64,000 nt of DNA from Thermodesulfobacteriota bacterium (GTDB lineage Bacteria; Desulfobacterota; Desulfobacteria; Desulfobacterales; Desulfosudaceae), in NCBI GenBank assembly GCA_040753795.1, contig JBFMDX010000004.1, forward strand, positions 62,001-126,000. The letters are read 5' to 3'. Shown piece after piece: positions 43,048-50,567 of this stretch. The translations under genes and the position numbers were made by a program. Position 1 is the stretch's first letter, and every line of letters starts with the position of its first letter. The notes beneath the pieces were generated by a model that saw only the letters and a list, made by a program, of their open reading frames with translations, made no database searches and had not been told where the DNA came from.

Positions 43048-44340
43048 CTATAGCCGCCGCAGATCCCTGACCTTTTCCGCCGGGTCAAAGGCCGTCCGCT
43101 CCACCATGCGGATGGTTACGTCCCAGCCCAGAAACTCGCTGACCGCCTGATGCAGCTTTTCAACATACTCCCGCTGCCTGCCCATCTCGTCAAAAAAAGT
43201 CTTGTCGCTGATCTGAATCAGCACCGTCAACTGGTCCTGACCGTGCCGGTTTTCCACCAGCAGCTGATAGGCCGGCATATGGCCGCCTTCGGAAGCCAGC
43301 AGCGCGCCGATCTGGTCGGGCACGATGCTGCCGCCCCGCATGACGATGGTGCCGTCACAGCGCTTGAATATCCGGGCAAGGCGGCAATGGGTGCGGCCGC
43401 AGGCGCAGGGTTGGAAATCAAGGCGGGTCAGGTCGCCGGTGCGGAACCGGATCAGGGGATAGGCCTCCTTGGTCAGGGTAGTGATGACCAGTTCGCCTTC
43501 GCTGCCCGGGGGCAGGGGCTGGAGGGTTTGCGGATCGATGATTTCCGGAATGAAATGGTCCTCGAACAGGTGCAGACCGTTTTTGGCCGGGCATTCCCAG
43601 GCCAGACCCGGACCGAAGACCTCCTTGAGGCCGTAAATATCCGTGGCCGTTATCCGCAGGGCCGACTCCAGGGTCTCCCGGGTCGACTCGGACCAGGGTT
43701 CCGAACCGAACAGGCCGTGTTTTAAAGACAGGTCCATGACGCGGATATTCTGTTTTTCCATGGCGTCGATCAGGCGCAGGGCAAAGGAAGGGGTGGAGAC
43801 AAAAGCCGTGGCCCGGAAATCCCGCATGATCCTGGCCTGGCTGGCCATGCGCCCCACCGACATGGGAATGGCCGAAGCCCCGATCTGCTCGGTGCCCAGT
43901 TGAAAACCGAAGGGACCGATCAGCTTGCCGGGGACCAGGGCCACCTGGACCACGTCCTCGTTGTTGACGCCGACGGCGGACAGGCCCCGGGCCATGAGCA
44001 TGCCCCAGTTTTTCAGATCGTTTTTGGTGAATCCCACCACCTGGGGCTTGTCCATGGTCAGGGCCGGCGCGTGCAGCCGGACAACCTCCCGCAGGGGAAC
44101 GGCGAACATATCGTAAGGATAGTTTTCCCGCAGGATATCGCGGGTGGTAAAGGGCAGCTTTTTCAGGTCATCCAGGCCGGTCAGATCGTCCGGCATGAAA
44201 TCGATGCCGCGAAACGTCTGATGATAATGGCGGACGTTCTTGTAGACCCGGTGCAGGGTGGCCTGAAGCCGTTCCAGCTGAACCTGCCGGATCTCCTCCC
44301 GGTCCAGGCATTCGTTCCGTTGATCCCAGAATTTGCTCAT
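43048..44340 (-). CDS. PaaK-like (phenylacetate-CoA ligase family) protein lacking the ATP loop
   Basis: A 430-aa adenylate-forming-enzyme homologue of the PaaK type ('LKKLPFTTRDILRENYPYDMFAVPLREVVRLH', 'GPGLAWECPAKNGLHLFEDHFIPEIIDP', 'PLIRFRTGDLT'). The family P-loop SSGTTGKP is replaced by 'PALTMDKP' (residues 92-99), YGLTE is 'YGLKE', and the GGLGxHYG region is 'GPFGFQLG'. It therefore probably cannot bind ATP in the usual way and may be an acyl-CoA- or acid-binding protein, or an unusual ligase. A 'CACGRTHCR' metal-type cluster is kept. GGAGGAG precedes the ATG. It is 22 nt after livF, as the last gene of the transporter operon. Confidence 0.8.
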   Translation of the reverse strand: MSKFWDQRNECLDREEIRQVQLERLQATLHRVYKNVRHYHQTFRGIDFMPDDLTGLDDLKKLPFTTRDILRENYPYDMFAVPLREVVRLHAPALTMDKPQVVGFTKNDLKNWGMLMARGLSAVGVNNEDVVQVALVPGKLIGPFGFQLGTEQIGASAIPMSVGRMASQARIMRDFRATAFVSTPSFALRLIDAMEKQNIRVMDLSLKHGLFGSEPWSESTRETLESALRITATDIYGLKEVFGPGLAWECPAKNGLHLFEDHFIPEIIDPQTLQPLPPGSEGELVITTLTKEAYPLIRFRTGDLTRLDFQPCACGRTHCRLARIFKRCDGTIVMRGGSIVPDQIGALLASEGGHMPAYQLLVENRHGQDQLTVLIQISDKTFFDEMGRQREYVEKLHQAVSEFLGWDVTIRMVERTAFDPAEKVRDLRRL

Positions 44341-44362
44341 CTGGCTCCTCCGGTTAGTTTTA

Positions 44363-45109
44363 TCATTCCCATATTTCCCGCTGATCCTTCCCCAGATACG
44401 CCCGCTTGACCTCCTGGTTGGCCAGCAGGGCCTGGGCCGAATCCTCCAGGATGATCCGCCCGGTTTCCATTACATACCCGCGGTCAGCCACACTCAGGGC
44501 GGCCCGGGCGTTCTGTTCCACCAGCAGCACGGTCAGATCGGTTTCCTTTTTCAGGCGGTCGATGATCTGGAATATCTCTCTTACGATCAGCGGCGCCAGG
44601 CCCATGGACGGCTCGTCCAGCAGCAGAAGCCGGGGCCGGATCATCAGCGCCATGGCAATGGCCAGCATCTGCTGCTCGCCGCCGCTTAAAGACCCGGCGT
44701 ACTGTTTTTTCCGCTGCCGTAAAATCGGAAACAGGTCGAGCATTTCGTCTATGGTCGCGTCCAGTTGCTTGCGGCCGCGCATTTTGTAAACCAGAAAACC
44801 GCCCATCTCCAGGTTTTCAAACACCGTCATGGGCCAGAAGATCTGCCGGCCCTCGGGCACCTGGGCGATCCCCAGGCGGACCTTTTTTTCCACCGGCAGT
44901 CCGGTGATATCGCGGCCTTCAAAGGAAATAGATCCCTCGCGGATAGGCTGCAGCCCGCTGATGGACCGCAGCAGGGTGGTCTTGCCGGCGCCGTTGGCGC
45001 CGATCAGCGTGACGGTCTCGCCCTTGTTGATATGAAGCGACACGTTTTTGAGCACGTGGGCCAGGCCGTAGTAGCTGTTGATATTCTGAATCCGAAGCAT
45101 GGCCGACAT
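44363..45109 (-). CDS. livF: Branched-chain amino acid-type ABC transporter ATPase
   Basis: A 248-aa ABC ATPase of the LivF type. Walker A is 'GANGAGKTTLLRSISG', the signature 'SLSGGEQQMLAIAMALM', Walker B 'LLLLDEPSMGLAP' and the H-loop 'LLVEQNARAAL'. It energises uptake together with LivG and LivH/M. In catabolic clusters of anaerobes, Liv-type transporters often carry aromatic or other carboxylates. With the PaaK-like gene downstream, that is plausible here but not proven. Confidence 0.9.
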   Translation of the reverse strand: MSAMLRIQNINSYYGLAHVLKNVSLHINKGETVTLIGANGAGKTTLLRSISGLQPIREGSISFEGRDITGLPVEKKVRLGIAQVPEGRQIFWPMTVFENLEMGGFLVYKMRGRKQLDATIDEMLDLFPILRQRKKQYAGSLSGGEQQMLAIAMALMIRPRLLLLDEPSMGLAPLIVREIFQIIDRLKKETDLTVLLVEQNARAALSVADRGYVMETGRIILEDSAQALLANQEVKRAYLGKDQREIWE

Positions 45110-45139
45110 GCGTGGCGCTGCCTTTCTTAAAAAAGTCCG

Positions 45140-45901
45140 TCATTCGCCCAGGTAGGCGGCGATCACTTCCGGGTTGAGTTGCACTTCCCGGGGGGTGCCC
45201 CGGGCGATCAGGCTGCCGAAATTGATCACGTTGATCTGCTCGGAAATGTCCATGACCAGTTCCATATCGTGCTCGACCAGCACCACCGTGATCCCCATAT
45301 CCCGGATCTTCCGGATCAGTTCGCCCATGGCCAGGGTTTCGCGCGCGTTCAACCCCGAGGCCGGCTCATCGAGCAGAATCATGCGGGGCTCCATGGCCAG
45401 TCCCCGGGCGATCTCCAGAATCCGCTGGCTGCCCAGGGGCAGGCTGGCCGCCGACAGCCGCGCCAGCTCTCCCAGGCCGGCAAAATCCAGCCAGTGGGCG
45501 GCCTTTTCCCGGATCTCTTTTTCCTCGCGCCGGAAAAACGGCGGAATCAGCAGCGAGGCCAGGAACCCGGACCGGGACTGCAGGTGACGGCCGACCATGA
45601 CGTTTTCCAGCACGCTCAGGTTGGGAAAGATCTGAACGTTCTGAAACGTGCGGGCGATCCCCATTTCGGCGATGGCGTATACCGGACTGGACTGGATCTC
45701 CCGGTCGCCGAAGCGGATGGCGCCCCGGGTCGGCCGGATAAAGCCGGTGATCATGTTGAACACCGTGGTTTTTCCGGCGCCGTTGGGTCCGATGATGGCG
45801 GTGATGCTGCCCTGGGCCACCGCCAGGTCCAGTTCGTTGACCGCCACGACCCCGCCAAAAACCTTGCACAGGGACCGGATTTCCAGAATCAGCCCGCTCA
45901 C
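45140..45901 (-). CDS. livG: Branched-chain amino acid-type ABC transporter ATPase
   Basis: A 253-aa ABC ATPase of the LivG type. Walker A is 'GPNGAGKTTVFNMITGF', followed by 'GIARTFQNVQIFPNLSVLENVMVG', the signature-like 'LPLGSQRILEIARGLA' (degenerate LSGGQ, usual for LivG), Walker B 'MILLDEPASGLN' and 'VLVEHDMELVM'. It pairs with LivF. It overlaps the 3' end of livM by 4 nt. Confidence 0.92.
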   Translation of the reverse strand: MSGLILEIRSLCKVFGGVVAVNELDLAVAQGSITAIIGPNGAGKTTVFNMITGFIRPTRGAIRFGDREIQSSPVYAIAEMGIARTFQNVQIFPNLSVLENVMVGRHLQSRSGFLASLLIPPFFRREEKEIREKAAHWLDFAGLGELARLSAASLPLGSQRILEIARGLAMEPRMILLDEPASGLNARETLAMGELIRKIRDMGITVVLVEHDMELVMDISEQINVINFGSLIARGTPREVQLNPEVIAAYLGE

Positions 45902-46905
45902 TTTTCCGTCCCGGCTCCCCGTGAATCCATGATTTTTCTCGTTTTTTCCGCCAGATCGGCCAGCCCGCCGGCGATCCCTTCCGGCAGAAACAGCATGACC
46001 AGCAGGAGGATGGCCCCGTAAATCAGGGTGTCGTAATCCGACTGGTATTGGATGCCGGTATCTTCAAAATATTCGGACAGAAGGGAAAGCAGTTCCGGCA
46101 GCAGGGACAGGAACACCGCGCCGCCGACCGCGCCCCAGATGTAATGCATGCCGCCCACCGCCACCATGGTGACCAGCAGCACCGAATGCATGACCCCGAA
46201 AGGCCCGGGATCGATGTAGTTGACGTAATGGGCGTAAAGGCTTCCGGCGATGCCGGCGTAGATGGCGCTTAACACGAATACCTGGATCTTGTAGCGGGCG
46301 GTGTTGACCCCCAGGGAACCGGCCGCGTCCTCGCTGCCGTGGACCGCCATCAACCCCCGCCCCACCCGGGAGTGGATGAGGTTTAAGGCGAAAAACAGGC
46401 CGGCAAAGACCAGCGCCCAGGTGAAATAAAAAAACCGGGTGTCCGAATCCAGCGCCAGGCCGAACAGCCGCAGCCGGGGGATGTTGTTGATTCCTTCCGG
46501 CCCGCCGGTGATGCCGGTGGCCGCCACGGCCACAATATAGAGGATTTCACCAAAGCCGAGGGTGGCCATGGCCAGATAGTGGCCCTTGAGCTTCAAGGCG
46601 GGAATGCCGATGACCAGGGCCATCAAAACGCAGCCACCCACGCCGGCAGCCATGGCCGGCCAGATTCCCACGCCCATTTTTACGGTCAGGTACCCGGAGA
46701 CATAGGCGCCGATGCCGATGAAGGCCGCGTGGCCCAGGGAGATCTGCCCGGCGTAGCCCATGAGCAGGGACAGGCCGATGCAGGCCAGACAGTTGATGCC
46801 GGCGAACACCAGCATGCCCAGGTAGTAGTCGTTGCCCACGGCCTGAGGCGTGACCAGGATCAGCAGCAGCAGCACCACCAGTCCAATATAGTGTTTCGCA
46901 CCCAT
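45898..46905 (-). CDS. livM: Branched-chain amino acid-type ABC transporter permease
   Basis: A 335-aa polytopic membrane permease with about 9 spans. 'LSLLMGYAGQISLGHAAFIGIGAYVSGYL' is the LivM signature, and 'NLIHSRVGRGLMAVHGSEDAAGSLGVN' is the cytoplasmic coupling loop that contacts the ATPases. It is the second permease of the heterodimer. It lies 2 nt after livH and overlaps livG. Confidence 0.92.
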   Translation of the reverse strand: MGAKHYIGLVVLLLLILVTPQAVGNDYYLGMLVFAGINCLACIGLSLLMGYAGQISLGHAAFIGIGAYVSGYLTVKMGVGIWPAMAAGVGGCVLMALVIGIPALKLKGHYLAMATLGFGEILYIVAVAATGITGGPEGINNIPRLRLFGLALDSDTRFFYFTWALVFAGLFFALNLIHSRVGRGLMAVHGSEDAAGSLGVNTARYKIQVFVLSAIYAGIAGSLYAHYVNYIDPGPFGVMHSVLLVTMVAVGGMHYIWGAVGGAVFLSLLPELLSLLSEYFEDTGIQYQSDYDTLIYGAILLLVMLFLPEGIAGGLADLAEKTRKIMDSRGAGTEK

Positions 46906-46907
46906 GG

Positions 46908-47810
46908 TCAGAACTCTTTGAACCGCGCCGCTTCACGGTCCCCGAAGATGCCGCTGGGCCGGACGAAGAGAACGATCAGCAGAATCAGCAGGGCCACGGC
47001 GTCCATGTAATGGGAGGAAATGTATCCCGCGGCCATGGCCTCGATCACGCCCAGGATCAGGCCCGCCGCCACGGCGCCGAAGCTGTTGCCCAGTCCCCCG
47101 ACCACGGCCGCGCCGAAGCCTTTCAGGCCCAGTAGCGCCCCCCGGCCGTAATCCATTTGAATGACCGGCGTGATGATGATGCCGGCAATGGCGCCGATGG
47201 CGGCCGACAGGGCGAAGGACAGCATGATCAGGTTGCGGTCGTTGATGCCCGCCAGCCGGGCGGCGTCCCGGTTGATGGCGCAGGCGCGCATACTTTTACC
47301 GGTCATGGTGTAATTGAAGAAGTAAACAAACAGGCCCACCGTCAGGACCAGGGCGCCGATGATCCAGAGGGTCTGGGGAAGAATAGTGGCGCCCAGCACA
47401 TGAAGGCTTTCTTCACCGGAGAAATGCCGCATGTGGCGGGACTCCTTACCCCAGAAAAGCATGGCCAGCCCCTTTATCAATATGGATACCGCGATGGTGA
47501 TGATGATCAGCCGCAGCACCGAGGGGTTTTTCACCGGGTTGATGGTGGCGCGCTCCATCAGCACGCCCACGGCCATGACAAAGGCCGCCGTCAGCATAAA
47601 GGCGACGGGCAGGGGCAGGGGCAGGACCATGGTCAGGGTGACCATCATCAGCCCGCCCAGGACCACGAACTCGCCCTGGGCGAAATTGATGATGCCGGTG
47701 GCGTTGTAGATGATGTTGAACCCCATGGCCACCATGGCGTAGATGCAGCCCCGCTGGATGCCCATGAACAGGAACTGCAGGAAATCGGAAAACTGGCCGC
47801 CGCTATCCAT
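46908..47810 (-). CDS. livH: Branched-chain amino acid-type ABC transporter permease
   Basis: A 300-aa permease. 'GCIYAMVAMGFNIIYNATGIINFAQGEFVVLGG' is the LivH signature, and the loop 'GKSMRACAINRDAARLAGIN' is the coupling helix. The ATG at 47810 ('MDSGGQFSDFLQFL') fits the family. The frame is open another 38 codons to 47924, but that part covers the strong hairpin at 47836-47873 and is not protein. It is the third gene of the transport operon. Confidence 0.9.
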   Translation of the reverse strand: MDSGGQFSDFLQFLFMGIQRGCIYAMVAMGFNIIYNATGIINFAQGEFVVLGGLMMVTLTMVLPLPLPVAFMLTAAFVMAVGVLMERATINPVKNPSVLRLIIITIAVSILIKGLAMLFWGKESRHMRHFSGEESLHVLGATILPQTLWIIGALVLTVGLFVYFFNYTMTGKSMRACAINRDAARLAGINDRNLIMLSFALSAAIGAIAGIIITPVIQMDYGRGALLGLKGFGAAVVGGLGNSFGAVAAGLILGVIEAMAAGYISSHYMDAVALLILLIVLFVRPSGIFGDREAARFKEF

Positions 47811-47835
47811 TATGGTTTTTCTGCCTATAATTATA

Positions 47836-47873
47836 AAGACGCGTGGGGGGAGCGTATTCCCCCCACGCGTCTT
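47836..47873 (-). terminator. Intra-operon hairpin between substrate-binding protein and livH
   Basis: A perfect 15-bp stem, AAGACGCGTGGGGGG (47836-47850) and CCCCCCACGCGTCTT (47859-47873), with an 8-nt loop. On the minus strand only TTATAATTA follows, not a T run. It is therefore likely a leaky terminator or an mRNA-end stabiliser that raises the binding-protein level above the permeases. Confidence 0.7.
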
Positions 47874-47895
47874 ATTCTTGCCGCAGAAACGGCGA

Positions 47896-49047
47896 TCAGT
47901 CTTCCAGCACCACGAACTTTCCACCCTTGACGGTCAGCATTTCAAAGGCGTTCTTGTCCAGCCCGCTGTGATCCTGGGCCGACATCTTGAACGCGCCGCC
48001 GGTGCCCGTGAACTCGGTGGTTTCAATGGCGTCGCGCAGTTTGGCCGGGTCATCGCCGACTTTCTTGAGGGCGTTGACGACAATGTGCAGGGCGTCAAAG
48101 GCATGTCCGCCGAAGGTGCTGACCGGCTCGTTGAACTTGGCTTCATATTTGGTTTTGTATTCGGTCAGAACCGCCTTCTGGGGATGATCGGCGGCCAGGG
48201 TATCGACAGCCAGGAGCCGGCCGGCCGGGAAAATAATTCCTTCGCCGGCTTCGCCGGCTGCTTCCGCGTATTTGATGTTACCGAAGCCGTGGCTCTGATA
48301 CAGCGGGATCGTCAGATTCAGCTGTTTCATGTTTTTGGGAACAATGGCCTGGGCCGGCTCGATGGACCAGTTGATGACGGCCTGGGCATTGGCTTTACGG
48401 ATGTTGACCAGCTGGGCGGTCATGTCCGTGTCGGTGGGCGCGTAGGTTTCGTCGGCCACGAGATTGATCTTGTATTCCGCGGCCAGGGCCTTGAGCTGGG
48501 TGCGGCCGGCATCGCCAAAGCCGCTGGTGGCGGTGATCAGGCCCACGTCCTTGATGCCCTTGGAGATCATGTGCTCGTAAATCCGGCGGACGGCGTCGCT
48601 GTCCTTCTGGGGGGTCTTGAAAATCCAGTATCTTTCCGCCACGGGTTCAACAATGGCGGCGGCGGCGGCACAGGAGACCAGCGGAATCTTGGCTTCCTGC
48701 ATGATCGGGATAATGGCCATGGTGGTGCCGGTAACCGACGGTCCGATGATGGCGCAGACCTTGTCCTTCTCGATCAGCTTCTTGACGGCGGTGACCGCCC
48801 GGGTATTGTCGGCCTGATCGTCTTCAATGATGAGTTTGATCTTGCGGCCGTTAATGCCACCAGCGGCGTTGATTTCATCGGCCAGCATTTCGGCGGTTTT
48901 CTTTTCCGGTTCACCCAGCCAGGCCGCTTTGCCGGTCACGGCAAACAGGCAGCCGATCCGGATTTCTTCGGTTTCGGCATAAACCATTCCACCCCAAACG
49001 GTTAAAAGAACCAATCCTACTGCCAATGCCAGAACTGTTTTTTTCAT
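47896..49047 (-). CDS. Periplasmic substrate-binding protein of Liv-type ABC transporter
   Basis: A 383-aa exported protein. The signal peptide 'MKKTVLALAVGLVLLTVWGGMVYA' is followed by 'IRIGCLFAVTGKAAWLGEPEKKTAEMLADEINAAGGI', the LivJ/K-type (Peripla_BP_6) start, and 'IIEDDQADNTRAVTAVKKLIEKDKVCAIIGP'. It captures the transported ligand. Its size is typical. The ligand could be a branched-chain amino acid, but members in aromatic-degradation loci bind aromatic acids. Operon position is between the ACT gene (94 nt) and livH. Confidence 0.88.
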   Translation of the reverse strand: MKKTVLALAVGLVLLTVWGGMVYAETEEIRIGCLFAVTGKAAWLGEPEKKTAEMLADEINAAGGINGRKIKLIIEDDQADNTRAVTAVKKLIEKDKVCAIIGPSVTGTTMAIIPIMQEAKIPLVSCAAAAAIVEPVAERYWIFKTPQKDSDAVRRIYEHMISKGIKDVGLITATSGFGDAGRTQLKALAAEYKINLVADETYAPTDTDMTAQLVNIRKANAQAVINWSIEPAQAIVPKNMKQLNLTIPLYQSHGFGNIKYAEAAGEAGEGIIFPAGRLLAVDTLAADHPQKAVLTEYKTKYEAKFNEPVSTFGGHAFDALHIVVNALKKVGDDPAKLRDAIETTEFTGTGGAFKMSAQDHSGLDKNAFEMLTVKGGKFVVLED

Positions 49048-49141
49048 TCCCTTCCTCCCTTTTATCGTTATTATGGTTTCACCCGGGGCCGCCCCGCCGG
49101 GAAAGCCCTTTTTTCAAGAGCTATCCGCGTTCGCGAGGTTT

Positions 49142-49564
49142 TTACTCCAGCATCCGGATGTTGGCTCCCTTGAGAAGCGCGATGGCCCGATCCACGTCGT
49201 CAAAGCGGAAAATCAGCATGGCCGATTCCCCCGGCTTTTCGATGAACGCGTACAGGTACTCGATATTCAGGCCCTGCTCCTCGATCCCGGCCAAGGTCCG
49301 GCCCAGGGCCCCGGCCTCATCCGGAACCTGCACGGCCACCACTTCGTTCTGCTTGACGATAAAGCCCCGCTCCTTCAATGCGGCCAGGGCTTTTTCGTTG
49401 TCGTTCACTATCAGTCGGAGAATACCGAAATCGGAGCTGTCCGCCAGGGCCATGGCCCGGATATTCACACCGGCCTCTCCCAGCGCGGTGGCAATATGGG
49501 CGATCCGGCCGGACCGGTTTTCCAGAAACACGGAAAGCTGGGTAATCCTGTTGTGGGCAGTCAA
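49142..49564 (-). CDS. Tandem ACT-domain protein
   Basis: A 140-aa protein built of two ACT domains (residues 6-70 'QLSVFLENRSGRIAHIATALGEAGVNIRAMAL' and 74-138 'VVAVQVPDEAGALGRTLAGIEEQGLNIEYLYAF'). ACT domains bind amino acids or related small ligands, and stand-alone pairs are often found beside PaaK-like ligases, as here. It is the first gene of the minus-strand transport operon. It probably acts as a ligand sensor or modulator. The ligand is unknown. Confidence 0.85.
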   Translation of the reverse strand: MTAHNRITQLSVFLENRSGRIAHIATALGEAGVNIRAMALADSSDFGILRLIVNDNEKALAALKERGFIVKQNEVVAVQVPDEAGALGRTLAGIEEQGLNIEYLYAFIEKPGESAMLIFRFDDVDRAIALLKGANIRMLE

Positions 49565-49752
49565 AATAATCGTCCTTATCCGTTCAGGGGTAAAAGGTCA
49601 GCAGGCGCTGTCCATCCCCCGGACTGTTTGAAATGTTTAGTTATAATGATAAAGACACTGCTTTTATACCCTTTGCCTATAACAGGATCGGTCAGTCCTG
49701 TCAATATTTTACAGTTTTTTTCAAGGAGGATCCGGAAGGAGAACCCGTTTTT

Positions 49753-49809
49753 ATTGTTGACAATCAAAAAACCAGGTTGTATTTTGTCGACAATCGACTG
49801 TTGACAGTC
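49753..49809 (+). promoter_or_regulatory. GntR operator cluster and autoregulated promoter
   Basis: Three related palindromes lie just before the GntR gene: ATTGTTGACAAT (49753-49764), TTGTCGACAA (49784-49793) and GACTGTTGACAGTC (49796-49809), all sharing TGT(C/T)GACA. A promoter is embedded in them. TTGACA (49757-49762) lies in site 1, and after 17 bp TATTTT (49780-49785) touches site 2. A repressor bound to these sites would block RNA polymerase. The start codon of the GntR gene is at 49829. Confidence 0.65.
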
Positions 49810-49828
49810 AAAAGAAAAGGCTGCTTCA

Positions 49829-50563
49829 ATGACATTCATGGCCGCACAAAGTTTGCCGGAACAGATTGCCGACCACATCCGGGAAAAAATCATCCGGTTT
49901 GAGCTCAAACCGGGCGAAAACATTCGTGAAGCGCAACTGGCCGCCGATCTCCAGGTCAGCCGCAGCCCGGTCCGCGAGGCACTGAAGTTACTGGAAAAGC
50001 AGCGGCTGGTGGAACAGACCCCGCGCAAGGGAACCAAGGTCACCGGCCTTTCCAGTGAATACATCACCTCTCTTTACAATATTACCGGCGCCCTGATTAT
50101 GCTGGCCGCCAAAGAGTGTACGGAAAAAAGCACACCGGAGGACCTGCGAAAGATCAACCAGACCGTCCTTGACGCGGCCGACGCCGTGCGCCGTAAGGAT
50201 ATTCACGCTTATTACACGGCCTTTTTCGATTTCAGCCTGGCCTGTCTGAAGGCCGCCCGGGACCCGCTGCTGGAGGAAATGATTCTGGATCTGCTGCCGG
50301 GTGTCCGCCGCATGCAATATCTGACGTTTACGCTGCGTAGAGAAAGCCTGTATGAAAACCTGGCGGTTATCGAAAGAGGCAACGGCTATCTGCAGCAGGG
50401 AAACAGCAACATGGCCGTGGAAACGGTTTTTGAATACATCACCAAGGAAAAAGAGGTCGCCCTGAAAACACTGGAAACCGGACTTCAGATTATCAAGGAC
50501 CTGCCGGTCAGCACCGTCAGGGAACCTGCCGTCAAATCAAACGAACACCGGGAGCAATTATAA
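49829..50563 (+). CDS. GntR/FadR-family transcriptional regulator
   Basis: A 244-aa regulator. The N-terminal winged helix is 'IADHIREKIIRFELKPGENIREAQLAADLQVSRSPVREALKLLEKQRLVEQTPRKGTKV' (about residues 12-70), and the C-terminal helical FCD-type ligand domain begins at about residue 80. FadR-like regulators respond to organic acids or acyl-CoAs. It is the first gene of the plus-strand operon and probably represses it, given the three palindromes upstream. A second in-frame ATG is three codons in. The effector is probably a substrate or CoA ester of the reductase pathway, which is inference. Confidence 0.9.
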   Translation: MTFMAAQSLPEQIADHIREKIIRFELKPGENIREAQLAADLQVSRSPVREALKLLEKQRLVEQTPRKGTKVTGLSSEYITSLYNITGALIMLAAKECTEKSTPEDLRKINQTVLDAADAVRRKDIHAYYTAFFDFSLACLKAARDPLLEEMILDLLPGVRRMQYLTFTLRRESLYENLAVIERGNGYLQQGNSNMAVETVFEYITKEKEVALKTLETGLQIIKDLPVSTVREPAVKSNEHREQL

Positions 50564-50567
50564 CATT

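Noticed and set aside
47811-47924. 38-codon N-terminal extension of LivH
   Set aside because: It runs through a perfect 15-bp hairpin and part of the upstream gene end. The ATG at 47810 fits the permease family.
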